DNA from: Candidatus Borkfalkia faecigallinarum
GTDB lineage: Bacteria; Bacillota; Clostridia; Christensenellales; Borkfalkiaceae
Reading direction: 5' to 3'
Length of the DNA stretch: 39,304 nucleotides
NCBI GenBank assembly: GCA_019114625.1
Contig: DXFD01000041.1
Location: forward strand, 1-39,304
Made by a program: the position numbers and the translations under genes. Positions within the stretch are counted from its first letter, which is position 1. Each line of letters begins with the position of its first letter. The notes beneath the pieces are model-generated. The model saw only the letters and a program-made list of their open reading frames with translations, did no database searches and had not been told where the DNA came from. Positions 7,989 to 16,791 of this stretch are shown here, one piece after another.

Positions 7989-10424
7989 ATGAGCAGTACG
8001 AAAAGCATTACCGAAAAAGAAGTGCAGGCACTGATCCAGGGTAAATTATCGCGTTATTTCGGCGTCTCGCCGAAAGAGGCGACCACGGATCAGATCTACA
8101 AAGCCGTCGTCATGAGCGTACGAGACATTCTCCTCGAAAAGCGGCAGCAGTTCCATAAGGTAATGAAGAGCAAAAAAGGCAAGCGCGTCTATTATCTGTG
8201 CATGGAGTTTTTGCTCGGTAGATCACTCAAAAATAATATTTACAACCTCGGCCTCGGCGACGCATACAGCAAGGCGCTCAAATACTTCAATCTCACGCTG
8301 GACGATCTGTATGAGCAGGAACCGGATGCCGGTCTCGGCAACGGGGGATTGGGGAGGCTTGCGGCTTGTTTCATGGATGCGCTCGCGACCGGGAACTACC
8401 CGGCCATGGGCTACTCCATTCGTTATGATTACGGTTTGTTCAAGCAGAAGATCGTCGACGGTTGGCAGACGGAATTGCCGGATATCTGGCTTCCGGGCGG
8501 CGAAGTCTGGCTGACGCAGCGCAGCGATAAGTCCTGCACCGTCAAATTCGACGGTTGGGTCAAGGAGGATTGGACGGAAAACGGCTTGAAAGTGACCTAC
8601 GGCGGTTACAAAGAGGTCGAAGCTGTCGCCTATGATATGATGATCTCGGGCAAGGACAGCGACGCCGTTTCCGTTCTCCGCCTTTGGAGAGCGCGCAACA
8701 TATCGCACTTCGATATGAAGCTCTTTTCCCAGGGCGATTATCTGCGCTGTATGCAGGAAGAAAACGAAGCGGAGGTCATCTCCAAAGTTTTATATCCTGC
8801 GGACGATCACTATGAAGGCAAATCGCTGCGCTTGAAGCAGCAATATTTCCTCGTTTCTGCATCCTTGCAGAACATCATCAACGATCATAAACATCGGTAC
8901 GGGCCGCTCAGCCTGCTCCCGCAGCAGGCGGCGATCCATATCAACGATACGCATCCCGCTCTCGCGATCCCGGAGCTCATGCGCCTTTTGATGGATGAAA
9001 ACGGATTTACCTGGGACGACGCGTGGAATATCGTCACGTCGACTTTCGCATACACCAACCACACGGTCATGGCGGAGGCATTGGAGACCTGGCAGGAGGA
9101 CCTGATCGCAAGGCGCCTTCCCCGCATCCATATGATCCTGAAAGAGATCAATCGCCGGTTCTGTAACGACCTGTGGGCGAGATTCCCCGGCCAGCATCAA
9201 TTCATCGAGCGGATGTCCGTCATTTCGAACGGTCAGGTCCGCATGGCGAATTTGTCCGTGATCGGTTCGCACAAAGTCAACGGCGTCTCGGCGCTGCACA
9301 GCGATATCATCAAAAACAGCATCTTCAACGGCTTCTATCAGATCTGGCCGGAGAAGTTCACGAACGTGACGAACGGCATCGCGCATCGCCGCTGGCTGTG
9401 CCAGTCCAACCCCGAACTTTGCGGGCTGCTCAACGACTGCATCGGCGACGGGTATGTCAAAGATGCGATGCAGCTGTCCAAATTCAAAAAGTTTGCCGAC
9501 GACGAGAGCGTCCTCAAACGCCTTAACGAGATCAAGCAGATCAAAAAGAAGCAGTTTGCCGATTATGCCTTCAAGAAAGAGGGCGTCGTGATCGACCCGA
9601 ACAGCGTCTTTGACGTGCAGGCGAAGCGTATGCACGAATATAAGCGCCAGCTTCTGAATACGATGAACATCATCGCGCTGTATGCCGACCTTTTGGATGA
9701 TCCGGATAAGGATATCCAGCCGCAGACGTTCATCTTCGGCGCCAAGGCTGCGCCCGGCTATCTGCGCGCGAAACAGTTCATCAAGCTGATCTGCTATCTC
9801 GCCGAAGATATCAAAAAGCATCCGAAGATCCGCGAGAAGCTGAACGTCGTCTATATGGAAGACTACAACGTCACGATGGCCGAGAAGATGATCCCCGCTA
9901 CGGAAGTGAGCGAGCAGATCTCTTTGGCGGGCAAGGAAGCGAGCGGGACCGGCAACATGAAGTTCATGATCAACGGCGCGCTCACGATCGGCACGCTGGA
10001 CGGCGCGAACGTCGAGATGAGCGAGACGGTCGGGCAGGACAACATCTTTATCTTCGGCCTGCGCGCAGATGAAGTGGAAGAGATGTGGTCGAAAGGCTAC
10101 AACGCGAGCCTGCAATACAACCAGAATCCGCTGATCCGCAGGATCGTCGAGATGCTGCTGCGCGGCTTCAACGGCGAATCCTTCTCCGAGATCGCGAATT
10201 ATCTGCTGACAGGTACGCCGGTCGCCGACCCGTATATGTGCATGGCGGACTTTGAATCTTATCACCAGACGCAGAATAAGGTCAAAGAACTCTATCGTAC
10301 CGACAAAAAGCTTTGGTCGAAGATCTCGCTCAACAACATTGCGAGCGCCGGCATTTTTGCGGCGGACCGCAGCATCAAAGAGTACGCAGACAACATCTGG
10401 CATCTGAAACCGCTGAAAGCTTGA
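7989..10424 (+). CDS. glgP: Glycogen phosphorylase
   Basis: Releases glucose-1-P from glycogen chain ends by phosphorolysis (EC 2.4.1.1, GT35). It has 811 residues, the usual length for bacterial enzymes. The N-terminal VYYLCMEFLLGRSL and LGNGGLGRLAACFMDAL segments are diagnostic. The PLP site reads EASGTGNMKFMINGA with the cofactor lysine at K658, followed by LTIGTLDGANVEM. The SD TAGGAG (7977-7982) is 6 bases from the ATG and 22 bases after glgA, so the gene is co-transcribed with the synthetic enzymes. No adenylate-binding regulatory site can be inferred. Confidence 0.97.
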   Translation: MSSTKSITEKEVQALIQGKLSRYFGVSPKEATTDQIYKAVVMSVRDILLEKRQQFHKVMKSKKGKRVYYLCMEFLLGRSLKNNIYNLGLGDAYSKALKYFNLTLDDLYEQEPDAGLGNGGLGRLAACFMDALATGNYPAMGYSIRYDYGLFKQKIVDGWQTELPDIWLPGGEVWLTQRSDKSCTVKFDGWVKEDWTENGLKVTYGGYKEVEAVAYDMMISGKDSDAVSVLRLWRARNISHFDMKLFSQGDYLRCMQEENEAEVISKVLYPADDHYEGKSLRLKQQYFLVSASLQNIINDHKHRYGPLSLLPQQAAIHINDTHPALAIPELMRLLMDENGFTWDDAWNIVTSTFAYTNHTVMAEALETWQEDLIARRLPRIHMILKEINRRFCNDLWARFPGQHQFIERMSVISNGQVRMANLSVIGSHKVNGVSALHSDIIKNSIFNGFYQIWPEKFTNVTNGIAHRRWLCQSNPELCGLLNDCIGDGYVKDAMQLSKFKKFADDESVLKRLNEIKQIKKKQFADYAFKKEGVVIDPNSVFDVQAKRMHEYKRQLLNTMNIIALYADLLDDPDKDIQPQTFIFGAKAAPGYLRAKQFIKLICYLAEDIKKHPKIREKLNVVYMEDYNVTMAEKMIPATEVSEQISLAGKEASGTGNMKFMINGALTIGTLDGANVEMSETVGQDNIFIFGLRADEVEEMWSKGYNASLQYNQNPLIRRIVEMLLRGFNGESFSEIANYLLTGTPVADPYMCMADFESYHQTQNKVKELYRTDKKLWSKISLNNIASAGIFAADRSIKEYADNIWHLKPLKA

Positions 10425-10443
10425 TCTACCCGCTTGTCGCTTT

Positions 10444-12261
10444 ATGAATATCTACTATAATCCCTTAGACGTGCGCTGCAAGAGCGTTACCGGTGGGATT
10501 GAGCAAAACCAAAATGTAATGATCCGTGTATACGGTAAAAGTACTGAGCCTTGTCTGTTCGTCCTGTTCAAGGACGGACAGTCCGGGGCTCAATATTTGC
10601 GTATGGACGAAGTTGCGGATGGCTGGGAATTGCTCTTGAATCTGTCGGATCCGGGGCTGTATTTCTATTATTTCCAATTCAATGACGGGCGAAAAGCGGG
10701 CTGTGGAAAGCTGCGCGACCTGGAATTTGCAGGATCGCCCGCGTTCTATCAGATCCTCGTCTATGAAACGGGGTTCCGGACGCCGTCCTGGCTGAAGGGC
10801 GGCATCATGTATCAGATCTTCCCCGACCGCTTTTACCGCAGCGGCGAAGTGAGCGTCGCGCCCGAAAAATGGCTGCACCAAAGTTGGTACGAATCCCCCG
10901 AATATCGCATGAACGCCGAGGGGAAGGTCCTCAACAACGACTTTTTTGGCGGCAATATCCGCGGTATCCTCGAAAAACTCGATTACCTGCAGAGTCTGCA
11001 CGTCACCGTCCTGTATCTGAACCCGATCTTCCGTTCCTTCTCCAACCATCGCTACGATACGGGCAATTTTATGGAGATCGATCCGACGTTCGGCACGGAA
11101 GAGGAGTTTGCCCGGCTCGTCGAAGAGTGCCGCAAGCGCGGCATCCGCATCATGCTCGACGGCGTATTCAATCATACCGGGGACGACAGCCTGTATTTCA
11201 ATAAATACGGCCGCTACCCGGGCGTCGGCGCCTATCAGTCCAAAGATTCCAAGTACTATGCGTGGTATAATTTTATCCATTATCCGGAAAAATACAGCGC
11301 GTGGTGGGGGATCGATAATCTGCCCGCCGTCAATGAAGAATGTCCGTCGTACGCCGATTACATAACGGGCGAAAACGGGGTCATTCGATATTGGCTGAAA
11401 TATCCGCTGGGCGGCTTTCGCCTGGATGTGGCGGACGAACTCCCCGACGAGTTTATTGAAAAGATCCGCCAAGCCGTCAAAGCGGCCGATCCGGAAGCCG
11501 TGGTGCTGGGGGAAGTTTGGGAGGACGCCTCCAACAAGATCGCATACAGCAAGCGCCGCAAATATTTTTGGGGCAAGGAGCTGGACAGCGTGATGAATTA
11601 CCCGCTCAAGGATGCGATCATCCAATTTATCCTCAGCGGTGACACGTCGTTGTTCCGCCAGACGGTCGCGATGCTGCGGGACAATTATCCGAAGTCCGTT
11701 CTCGATTCGCTCATGAATATCCTCGGAACGCACGACACGGCGCGCATCCTGACGGCGCTGGGCGGCGTCCACGCCTATACGAAGGATGAAATGAGTTATA
11801 CAAAACTGAGCGAAAGCGCCCGCCGCACTGCGAAAGAGCGCGTCAAGGCGGCGACGGTGCTGCTGTTCACCGTCTTCGGCGTTCCCTGCATCTATTATGG
11901 AGACGAGATCGGCATGGAGGGCTATTCCGACCCGTTCTGTCGCTTCCCGTTCGATTGGGATCATATGGATGCAGATATGCTGGCGCATTTCCGCCGCCTG
12001 GCAGAGATTCGCTCTTCGCTGCATTCCGTGTTTTATGACAGCGAATATAAGGAGATCTTTGCGGACGCTGCTTGCCTTGTCTTTGAACGGCGGAAGGGGA
12101 AAGAAGTCGCCGTCGTCGTTATGAACCGCGGTTCCGACCGATATGAAATGCAGTATCGGGGCAAGCTGTATGACCTTCTCCATGAAAACATCGCCTATGC
12201 GGACCATTACTCGATTTTGCCGAAAACATATACGATTTTGAGCAATAAACCGATAAAATAG
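10444..12261 (+). CDS. GH13 alpha-glycosidase, neopullulanase/cyclomaltodextrinase type
   Basis: A 605-residue cytoplasmic hydrolase with an N-terminal beta-sandwich (about 1-110) and a GH13 barrel that begins with the GGIMYQIFPDRFY motif. Motifs: DGVFNHTGDD, GFRLDVADE with nucleophile D328, VVLGEVWED with acid E357, and LGTHDTARI with H430 and D431 (Thr replaces the usual Asn or Ser before His). The layout resembles the neopullulanase/cyclomaltodextrinase/maltogenic amylase group (GH13_20-like). Beside glgP it probably trims limit dextrins, branches or maltodextrins. No SD is visible in the 19 bases after the glgP stop, so translation may rely on coupling. It is the last recognisable glycogen gene. 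No terminator separates it from the lipoprotein genes. Confidence 0.88.
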   Translation: MNIYYNPLDVRCKSVTGGIEQNQNVMIRVYGKSTEPCLFVLFKDGQSGAQYLRMDEVADGWELLLNLSDPGLYFYYFQFNDGRKAGCGKLRDLEFAGSPAFYQILVYETGFRTPSWLKGGIMYQIFPDRFYRSGEVSVAPEKWLHQSWYESPEYRMNAEGKVLNNDFFGGNIRGILEKLDYLQSLHVTVLYLNPIFRSFSNHRYDTGNFMEIDPTFGTEEEFARLVEECRKRGIRIMLDGVFNHTGDDSLYFNKYGRYPGVGAYQSKDSKYYAWYNFIHYPEKYSAWWGIDNLPAVNEECPSYADYITGENGVIRYWLKYPLGGFRLDVADELPDEFIEKIRQAVKAADPEAVVLGEVWEDASNKIAYSKRRKYFWGKELDSVMNYPLKDAIIQFILSGDTSLFRQTVAMLRDNYPKSVLDSLMNILGTHDTARILTALGGVHAYTKDEMSYTKLSESARRTAKERVKAATVLLFTVFGVPCIYYGDEIGMEGYSDPFCRFPFDWDHMDADMLAHFRRLAEIRSSLHSVFYDSEYKEIFADAACLVFERRKGKEVAVVVMNRGSDRYEMQYRGKLYDLLHENIAYADHYSILPKTYTILSNKPIK

Positions 12262-12264
12262 CCT

Positions 12265-12291
12265 GTATGCATAGTACTATGCCTGACATAA
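12265..12291 (-). repeat. Dispersed 27-bp dyad repeat, copy 1 (inverted relative to the other three)
   Basis: Read on the minus strand it begins TTATGTCAGG and continues with CATAGTACTATGC. It contains a perfect 14-bp palindrome, GCATAGTACTATGC (12269-12282). It fills most of the gap between the GH13 gene and the first lipoprotein gene. It matches copies at 16764, 21018 and 31025; TATGTCA, the core TACT and the GCA near the end are the same in all four. Confidence 0.85.
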
Positions 12292-12306
12292 TAGGGGATT
12301 TATGCG

Positions 12307-13215
12307 ATGAAACTGCGATCCGTCCTCGCCGCTCTTCTGGCTGCGGCGTTCCTGTTGCTTGGCGGTTGTTCGTTGTTCGGCTTGGACATCGAGCGGCCGT
12401 CCGACGTCTATCTGCAATACGATCTGTCGTACGCAGCGTCGGGGGTCGCCGTTGACCGCGGGCTGCATACAGCCGTCTCGCTCGTATCGATCGGCAATTT
12501 TTCGGATAAGCTGACCTTCGGAACGATCGTAAAGATCTCGTCCGGGGTGATCATCGATCGGGAAGGATATATCTTGTCGTCGGACACAGCCCTGCGGCCG
12601 ACCTTTACCGATCCCGAGGACGGCGCCACTTATACGGGGACATGGACTTCCGTGTACGCCGTTTTGCCGGAGATCTACGGCCTCGGGAACACGCTCTATC
12701 CGCTCCGAGCGATCGACCTCGACGAGGAGAGCGGGCTGTCCCTCTTTGCTTTTCGCGATCGCTTTTATTATACGGATGCCTACGGAAATGCTGCGGAAGG
12801 CTTTCCCGTCTCGGCGCAAATTTCCTTGTCGGCAGAGGCAGGCCAGGCGTGCTTTATCGTCGGCAACGGCATCGGAGACGTCGTCAACGAGGTCGATTTT
12901 CCGTATGTGGCCGAATATATGTATATTTCGATGACGAGCGGAACGGTCGCGTCGCGTGACGGCGCGGGCGACTACATCATCGCGGCGCCCGTCACGCCGG
13001 AGCTTGTCGGCGGCGCCGTTGTGGACGAAAACGGCTATATGATCGGGCTCACATCCGCGAAAGTGCGGCATACGGACGAAAGCGATACGGTCTACGCAAA
13101 GAATGCCGTGCGTGCGATCGGATCGCAGGCGCTGACCGAATACCTCGATGCCGTCTCCGCGCGGCTACAGATCGCGATCCCTTATACCGTCGCCGTCTTG
13201 GGAGGCGAAGCATGA
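12307..13215 (+). CDS. Predicted lipoprotein with a degenerate trypsin-like domain
   Basis: A 302-residue secreted protein with a signal peptide ending in the lipobox LGGC (C21). The body (about 45-290) looks like a very diverged trypsin-like (HtrA/DegP-type) domain: SSGVIIDREGYILSS corresponds to the beta-strand and His-loop region of active relatives, and LVGGAVVDENGYMIGL to the Ser loop. The catalytic His position is occupied by Asp/Thr (ILSSDTAL) and the Ser position by V234. No protease activity is expected. The assignment rests on alignment by eye with the next gene, so the fold is likely but not proven. The stop overlaps the next start (ATGA, 13212-13215). It has a GGGGA SD and no separate terminator from the glycogen genes. 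Confidence 0.65.
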   Translation: MKLRSVLAALLAAAFLLLGGCSLFGLDIERPSDVYLQYDLSYAASGVAVDRGLHTAVSLVSIGNFSDKLTFGTIVKISSGVIIDREGYILSSDTALRPTFTDPEDGATYTGTWTSVYAVLPEIYGLGNTLYPLRAIDLDEESGLSLFAFRDRFYYTDAYGNAAEGFPVSAQISLSAEAGQACFIVGNGIGDVVNEVDFPYVAEYMYISMTSGTVASRDGAGDYIIAAPVTPELVGGAVVDENGYMIGLTSAKVRHTDESDTVYAKNAVRAIGSQALTEYLDAVSARLQIAIPYTVAVLGGEA

Positions 13216-15116
13216 AATTCGCTCGGTATTTTTCAAAACTTCGCATCGCCGCTTGGGCGATGATCTGTGCCGTGTTCTTGCTTTCGGCGGCTGCCTGCGC
13301 AGCACCGCCTGTCGAAGGCGGCGCGGATATACAAAACCGGATCGAAACTGACTATATCGCCGCGGATCCGCCGTCGGAAGATTTGACCGGTGCCTATCGC
13401 GTCGCCGCGGATTCGGTCGTGACGGTCGAGGTGAGTAACTCGTCAAGCGGCGAAACGATCCGCGGCAGCGGGTTTGTGGTGGACGACGAGAACGGTTTTA
13501 TCCTCACGTCTTCTTCTTTGATCTTCCGAGTCAACACGAGCCGGAGGGAGCTGTCCGTCACGTTTGCGGACGGAAACAGCGCCGAGGCGGAGCTGTATGG
13601 CTACTGCGCCGAGGCATCGTTCGGGCTGTATCATCCGGAAAGCAGCATCGCTGCAGATCCGCCGACGACCAACGTCGATATCGCGGTCTTATCCGTCGAA
13701 ACGCAAGACGGAGCCTATACTTCGCTTTCCGGACAGCAATGTGAACTGCCGCAGGCTTTGACGTTCGCCGATTCCGACGCGCTGACATATGGAGAAGACT
13801 GTCTGCTGATCGGCGGACTCGAAAGCGACGACGGATTCCTGCCCGCCGCCGTCTCTGCGGGTATAATATCCAAACCGTTCAATACGCACAGAGTTGCTTT
13901 TGCGAACACGAACGGAGACCTCAATATGTTTGACGGCTCTTTCCGCTATCTGATCCAGACAAGTATCCAGACCAACGACGGGAACGAAGGGGCGCCGCTC
14001 TTGAACGCCGACGGCAGAGCGGTCGGAATGATCAATCGGCGGCCGGAGCGGGCGGAGAACTATGCCCTGAACGGCGTATATGGAGTTTCCTTCGCGACGC
14101 CGTCGTCCGAGATCCGCTCGATCTTGGAAAGCGCGGACGTTGCGATCGATTATGAGGACGAAGCCGAAACTTCCGGTACGCGGGAGAGCATCATCCAAAA
14201 CGCAGATGAACTCCGCGAGGCAAGCCACTCCGTCGCCCGGATCCTGATGAACGAGACCGGTGTATACATCGGAACTCTCTATAACTACATCGGGAGCAGT
14301 GATTATTTCGTCATACCGGGGGGAGAAACGGTCGTCTTTTCCGGATCGAAACTTCGTACGGGTGAGACATCCACGGCGGCACAGCGCGTCGCGGCCGAAA
14401 ATCTCGACAAAACGGTCAAAATCATTGTCTATTTCGATCATATCGGCGATCAGCCGGCGATCGGGATCGCCGAAGGGAGCGGTTTCCTCGTCGATGCGGA
14501 CGGAACAGTCTTGACAAATCTGCACGTTTTGAATAAATTAGCCGAGCTGAACCAAAGCGAGACGGGCCACGCCAATTCCACGGTCGACCTGGAAGGCATT
14601 TCCGTATATTGCGCCTTCGAGCGCGGCGTCAACGGTCAGGAGGAATTTATTTTACTGCCGATGGAGATCGTCGCATACCAGGCGCAGGGAGACCTCGCGG
14701 TGCTGCGCTTTGTGAACAAAATTTATACGGACACCGGCTCCGGAACGCTCGTCGACGGTTTTACGGACGTCTGCGAATTCCGCACCGATTTGCCGCAGCG
14801 CGGCGAACCCGTATATGCGATCGGGAACGGCGTTGCATACGGCGTGGCGATTTCAGACGGGATCGTATCCGCCCCGAATTTTTCAGCGTATCGTGAGGAG
14901 TACGGCTATGACATGATCCAGACCGATTGCCCGATCAATGGCGGAAATTCGGGCGGGCCGCTGCTGGATGAAGACGGCCGCGTCGTCGGCATCAATACGC
15001 TGGGCCTGGGAGGCGAATACGAAAACGTCAACTGGGCGATCCCGTCGTCTTATGCTAAAACTTTTCTGGAAGCCGTCTTGCAAAACCGCGAAGGAAACGG
15101 CGTCGTATTCGTTTGA
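13212..15116 (+). CDS. Secreted tandem trypsin-like protease: dead N-terminal domain, intact C-terminal domain
   Basis: 634 residues with a signal peptide and a possible lipid-attachment Cys (AAAC, C29). Two trypsin-like domains are seen. The first (about 60-310) keeps the Asp (NVDIAVL, D156), but the His position is S102 (FILTSSSLIF) and the Ser position is E259 (GNEGAPLLN). The second (about 415-630) has the whole triad: H438 (LTNLHVLN), D494 (QGDLAVLRF) and S580 (GGNSGGPLLDEDG). No PDZ domain follows. The start has GGGAGG (13200-13205) and overlaps the previous stop, so the two proteins are probably made together. They may form a surface complex with one working protease and two inactive partners. 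Substrate unknown. A strong terminator follows. Confidence 0.85.
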   Translation: MKFARYFSKLRIAAWAMICAVFLLSAAACAAPPVEGGADIQNRIETDYIAADPPSEDLTGAYRVAADSVVTVEVSNSSSGETIRGSGFVVDDENGFILTSSSLIFRVNTSRRELSVTFADGNSAEAELYGYCAEASFGLYHPESSIAADPPTTNVDIAVLSVETQDGAYTSLSGQQCELPQALTFADSDALTYGEDCLLIGGLESDDGFLPAAVSAGIISKPFNTHRVAFANTNGDLNMFDGSFRYLIQTSIQTNDGNEGAPLLNADGRAVGMINRRPERAENYALNGVYGVSFATPSSEIRSILESADVAIDYEDEAETSGTRESIIQNADELREASHSVARILMNETGVYIGTLYNYIGSSDYFVIPGGETVVFSGSKLRTGETSTAAQRVAAENLDKTVKIIVYFDHIGDQPAIGIAEGSGFLVDADGTVLTNLHVLNKLAELNQSETGHANSTVDLEGISVYCAFERGVNGQEEFILLPMEIVAYQAQGDLAVLRFVNKIYTDTGSGTLVDGFTDVCEFRTDLPQRGEPVYAIGNGVAYGVAISDGIVSAPNFSAYREEYGYDMIQTDCPINGGNSGGPLLDEDGRVVGINTLGLGGEYENVNWAIPSSYAKTFLEAVLQNREGNGVVFV

Positions 15117-15175
15117 AGAAAATTTTTACGATATTTGACTGTTAATTTTGTGCTCAATTTTACGCTTCATGAGTA

Positions 15176-15222
15176 CGCCGCCGGACGCGCGCCGATTTCA
15201 TGTGTCCGACGGCGACTTTTTT
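15176..15222 (+). terminator. Intrinsic terminator after the protease genes
   Basis: Stem 15176-15186 (CGCCGCCGGAC) pairs with 15204-15214 (GTCCGACGGCG) with one C-A mismatch. The loop is 17 bases, and the stem is followed by ACTTTTTT. It ends the transcript containing the two lipoprotein genes and possibly the whole glg cluster. Confidence 0.8.
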
Positions 15223-15644
15223 GGTTGCGTAAAAAACCGTCAAGCACACAAGCCGCACGGCGCCGATGTTGCAGAAAAAACCATCGTTACAGCGATCTTG
15301 CGGCAGAATCATATATGATCTTGCGCGTGGCGGTTTTGTGACCGATCATACGAGTGCTCGCGGTCAAAAGATAAAAATGTGAGCAAGATTAACGTCAAAA
15401 CATACAAAAAATCGGTAAGCGGCGGGCAAAAATTGAAGCAATCGGCGGAAGCAACTGCCCTATAAGCCTTTTTGCTGCCATCTTCGCGTAAAAGTCGTGT
15501 TTTACGCATAGATATGCGTGTCTTGTTTTCTCCTCTACCGCGTCTTTCTCTTTTGAAAAACAGCTGAAAAGGGTTTGGAGCGACTATGTTTGCGCCGTTC
15601 CAAACGCTGATAATGCGGCGCCTTCTTAAACTATCGGGAAAGTA
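15223..15644. other. Noncoding gap of about 420 bases
   Basis: No convincing gene is seen; the short open frames here lack ribosome binding sites and family resemblance. Two dyads stand out. ACGCATA-GA-TATGCGT (15504-15519) is a perfect 7-bp inverted repeat flanked by T-rich DNA. GTTTGGA and TCCAAAC, about 15570-15606, could form a larger hairpin. Neither resembles a known RNA family to me. The right end holds the promoter of the recombinase gene. Confidence 0.5.
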
Positions 15645-15673
15645 TTGCTTTTTTTGCGCCCTTGCGCTATAAT
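15645..15673 (+). promoter_or_regulatory. Promoter of the recombinase gene, implying a leaderless mRNA
   Basis: TTGCTT (15645-15650), 17-base spacer, TATAAT (15668-15673). The ATG at 15680 lies 6 bases after the -10 box, so the expected start of transcription coincides with the start codon. There is no SD upstream of this ATG. Confidence 0.8.
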
Positions 15674-15679
15674 ATTTGT

Positions 15680-16747
15680 ATGGCCGAACAGTCCTTTTAT
15701 CAAAAGCGAAACATCAAAAATCTGGAGCGCATCGAGGCCCTGAAGGAAGAATTGCCGCCGTTTGTCGACGAGTATTTTTTGGGGATCGAGAACCAGACCA
15801 GCACCTTGACGCGCCTCAATTACGCCTACGATCTGCGCATCTTTTTCGATTTTTTATCCAAAAAATGCCTGCGCGGGAAGGCTGTGCGCGCCATCACGCT
15901 GAGCGACCTCGAGGCGGTTTCCAGCCACGATATCGAGCGGTTTTTGAGTTATTTGACCCACTATGAGTTCCGTGGCTCCCAAGAAAGCTGCAACGAGCGC
16001 GCCAAAGCGCGGAAATTATCGACGGTGCGGGCGCTTTTCAAGTACTTTTTCCGCAAAGATAAGATCAGCGTCGACAACGCCGCCAAAGTTTCCATGCCCA
16101 AACTGCACGAAAAAGAGATCATCCGCCTGGAAGCGAACGAAGTCGCCGACCTTTTGAACTGCGCCGATTCGGGCAGCGGCATGACCAACCACCAGCGCGC
16201 CTTCCATGAAAAGACGCGCATCCGTGACGTCGCCATCCTCACGTTGTTTTTGGGGACCGGCATCCGTATCAGCGAGCTTGTCGGCCTGAATAACGAGGAC
16301 ATCGACTTTACGACCAATAGCTTCAAGGTGACGCGAAAAGGCGGCAATCAGGCGATCCTCTACTTTTCCGACGAGGTCGCCGACGCGTTGGCGCGATACC
16401 TCGCCTATAAAGAAGAAGATAAAAACACGCCCGAACAGGAACATGCCCTCTTTTTATCCATCAAAATGCGGCGCATCAGCGTTCGTGCCGTGGAAGACCT
16501 CGTCAAAAAATACAGCCGCATCGTCTCTCCGTTAAAAAAGATATCCCCCCACAAATTGCGCAGCACCTACGGCACGCAGCTGTATCGCGAAACGAAGGAT
16601 ATCTATGTCGTTGCGGACGTCCTCGGGCATAAAGACGTCAACACGACGCGCAAACATTATGCCGCCATCAGCGAGGATATCCGCCGCAACGTCGCCGACA
16701 AAGTCAGGCTGCGCGAACCGAAAAAGAAGGACGATCCGAACGGCTGA
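15680..16747 (+). CDS. Solitary tyrosine recombinase, XerS-like
   Basis: 355 residues. The N-terminal SAM-like DNA-binding domain (about 20-130; RLNYAYDLRIFFDFLSKK) is followed by the catalytic domain. Catalytic residues are all present: R196 (GTGIRISEL), K220 (TRKGG), H291 and R294 (PHKLRST), H317 (LGHKD) and the nucleophile Y327 (TTRKHY). The length, the long N-terminal helix before the SAM domain and the pattern recall the single-recombinase XerS type that resolves chromosome dimers, rather than a phage integrase. No phage genes or excisionase are nearby. The start is set by the promoter, whose -10 box lies in any longer reading frame. A phage-derived integrase with a domesticated role is the alternative. 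Confidence 0.85.
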   Translation: MAEQSFYQKRNIKNLERIEALKEELPPFVDEYFLGIENQTSTLTRLNYAYDLRIFFDFLSKKCLRGKAVRAITLSDLEAVSSHDIERFLSYLTHYEFRGSQESCNERAKARKLSTVRALFKYFFRKDKISVDNAAKVSMPKLHEKEIIRLEANEVADLLNCADSGSGMTNHQRAFHEKTRIRDVAILTLFLGTGIRISELVGLNNEDIDFTTNSFKVTRKGGNQAILYFSDEVADALARYLAYKEEDKNTPEQEHALFLSIKMRRISVRAVEDLVKKYSRIVSPLKKISPHKLRSTYGTQLYRETKDIYVVADVLGHKDVNTTRKHYAAISEDIRRNVADKVRLREPKKKDDPNG

Positions 16748-16763
16748 CCGCTTTTTAAGCGAT

Positions 16764-16790
16764 TTATGTCACGCATAGTACTGTGCAAAA
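16764..16790 (+). repeat. Dispersed 27-bp dyad repeat, copy 2, abutting the hflX start codon
   Basis: Begins TTATGTCACG, continues with the core GCATAGTACTGTGC and ends in AAAA, one base before the hflX ATG. It replaces the normal SD region of hflX. It is homologous to the copies at 12265 (reverse), 21018 and 31025. Confidence 0.85.
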
Positions 16791-16791
16791 T

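Noticed and set aside
13213-13237. A frameshift splitting one protease gene into two
   Set aside because: Each protein has its own signal peptide with a lipobox-like site, and the second has a strong SD. The ATGA overlap is a normal coupling arrangement.
15309-15509. A 66-codon minus-strand open frame in the gap before the recombinase
   Set aside because: No SD, no recognisable domain and no conserved neighbour support it.
16764-16790. The 27-bp repeat as a classical dif site for the neighbouring recombinase
   Set aside because: Four copies in 19 kb would provoke deletions and inversions, and the dyad centre is 4 bp rather than 6.
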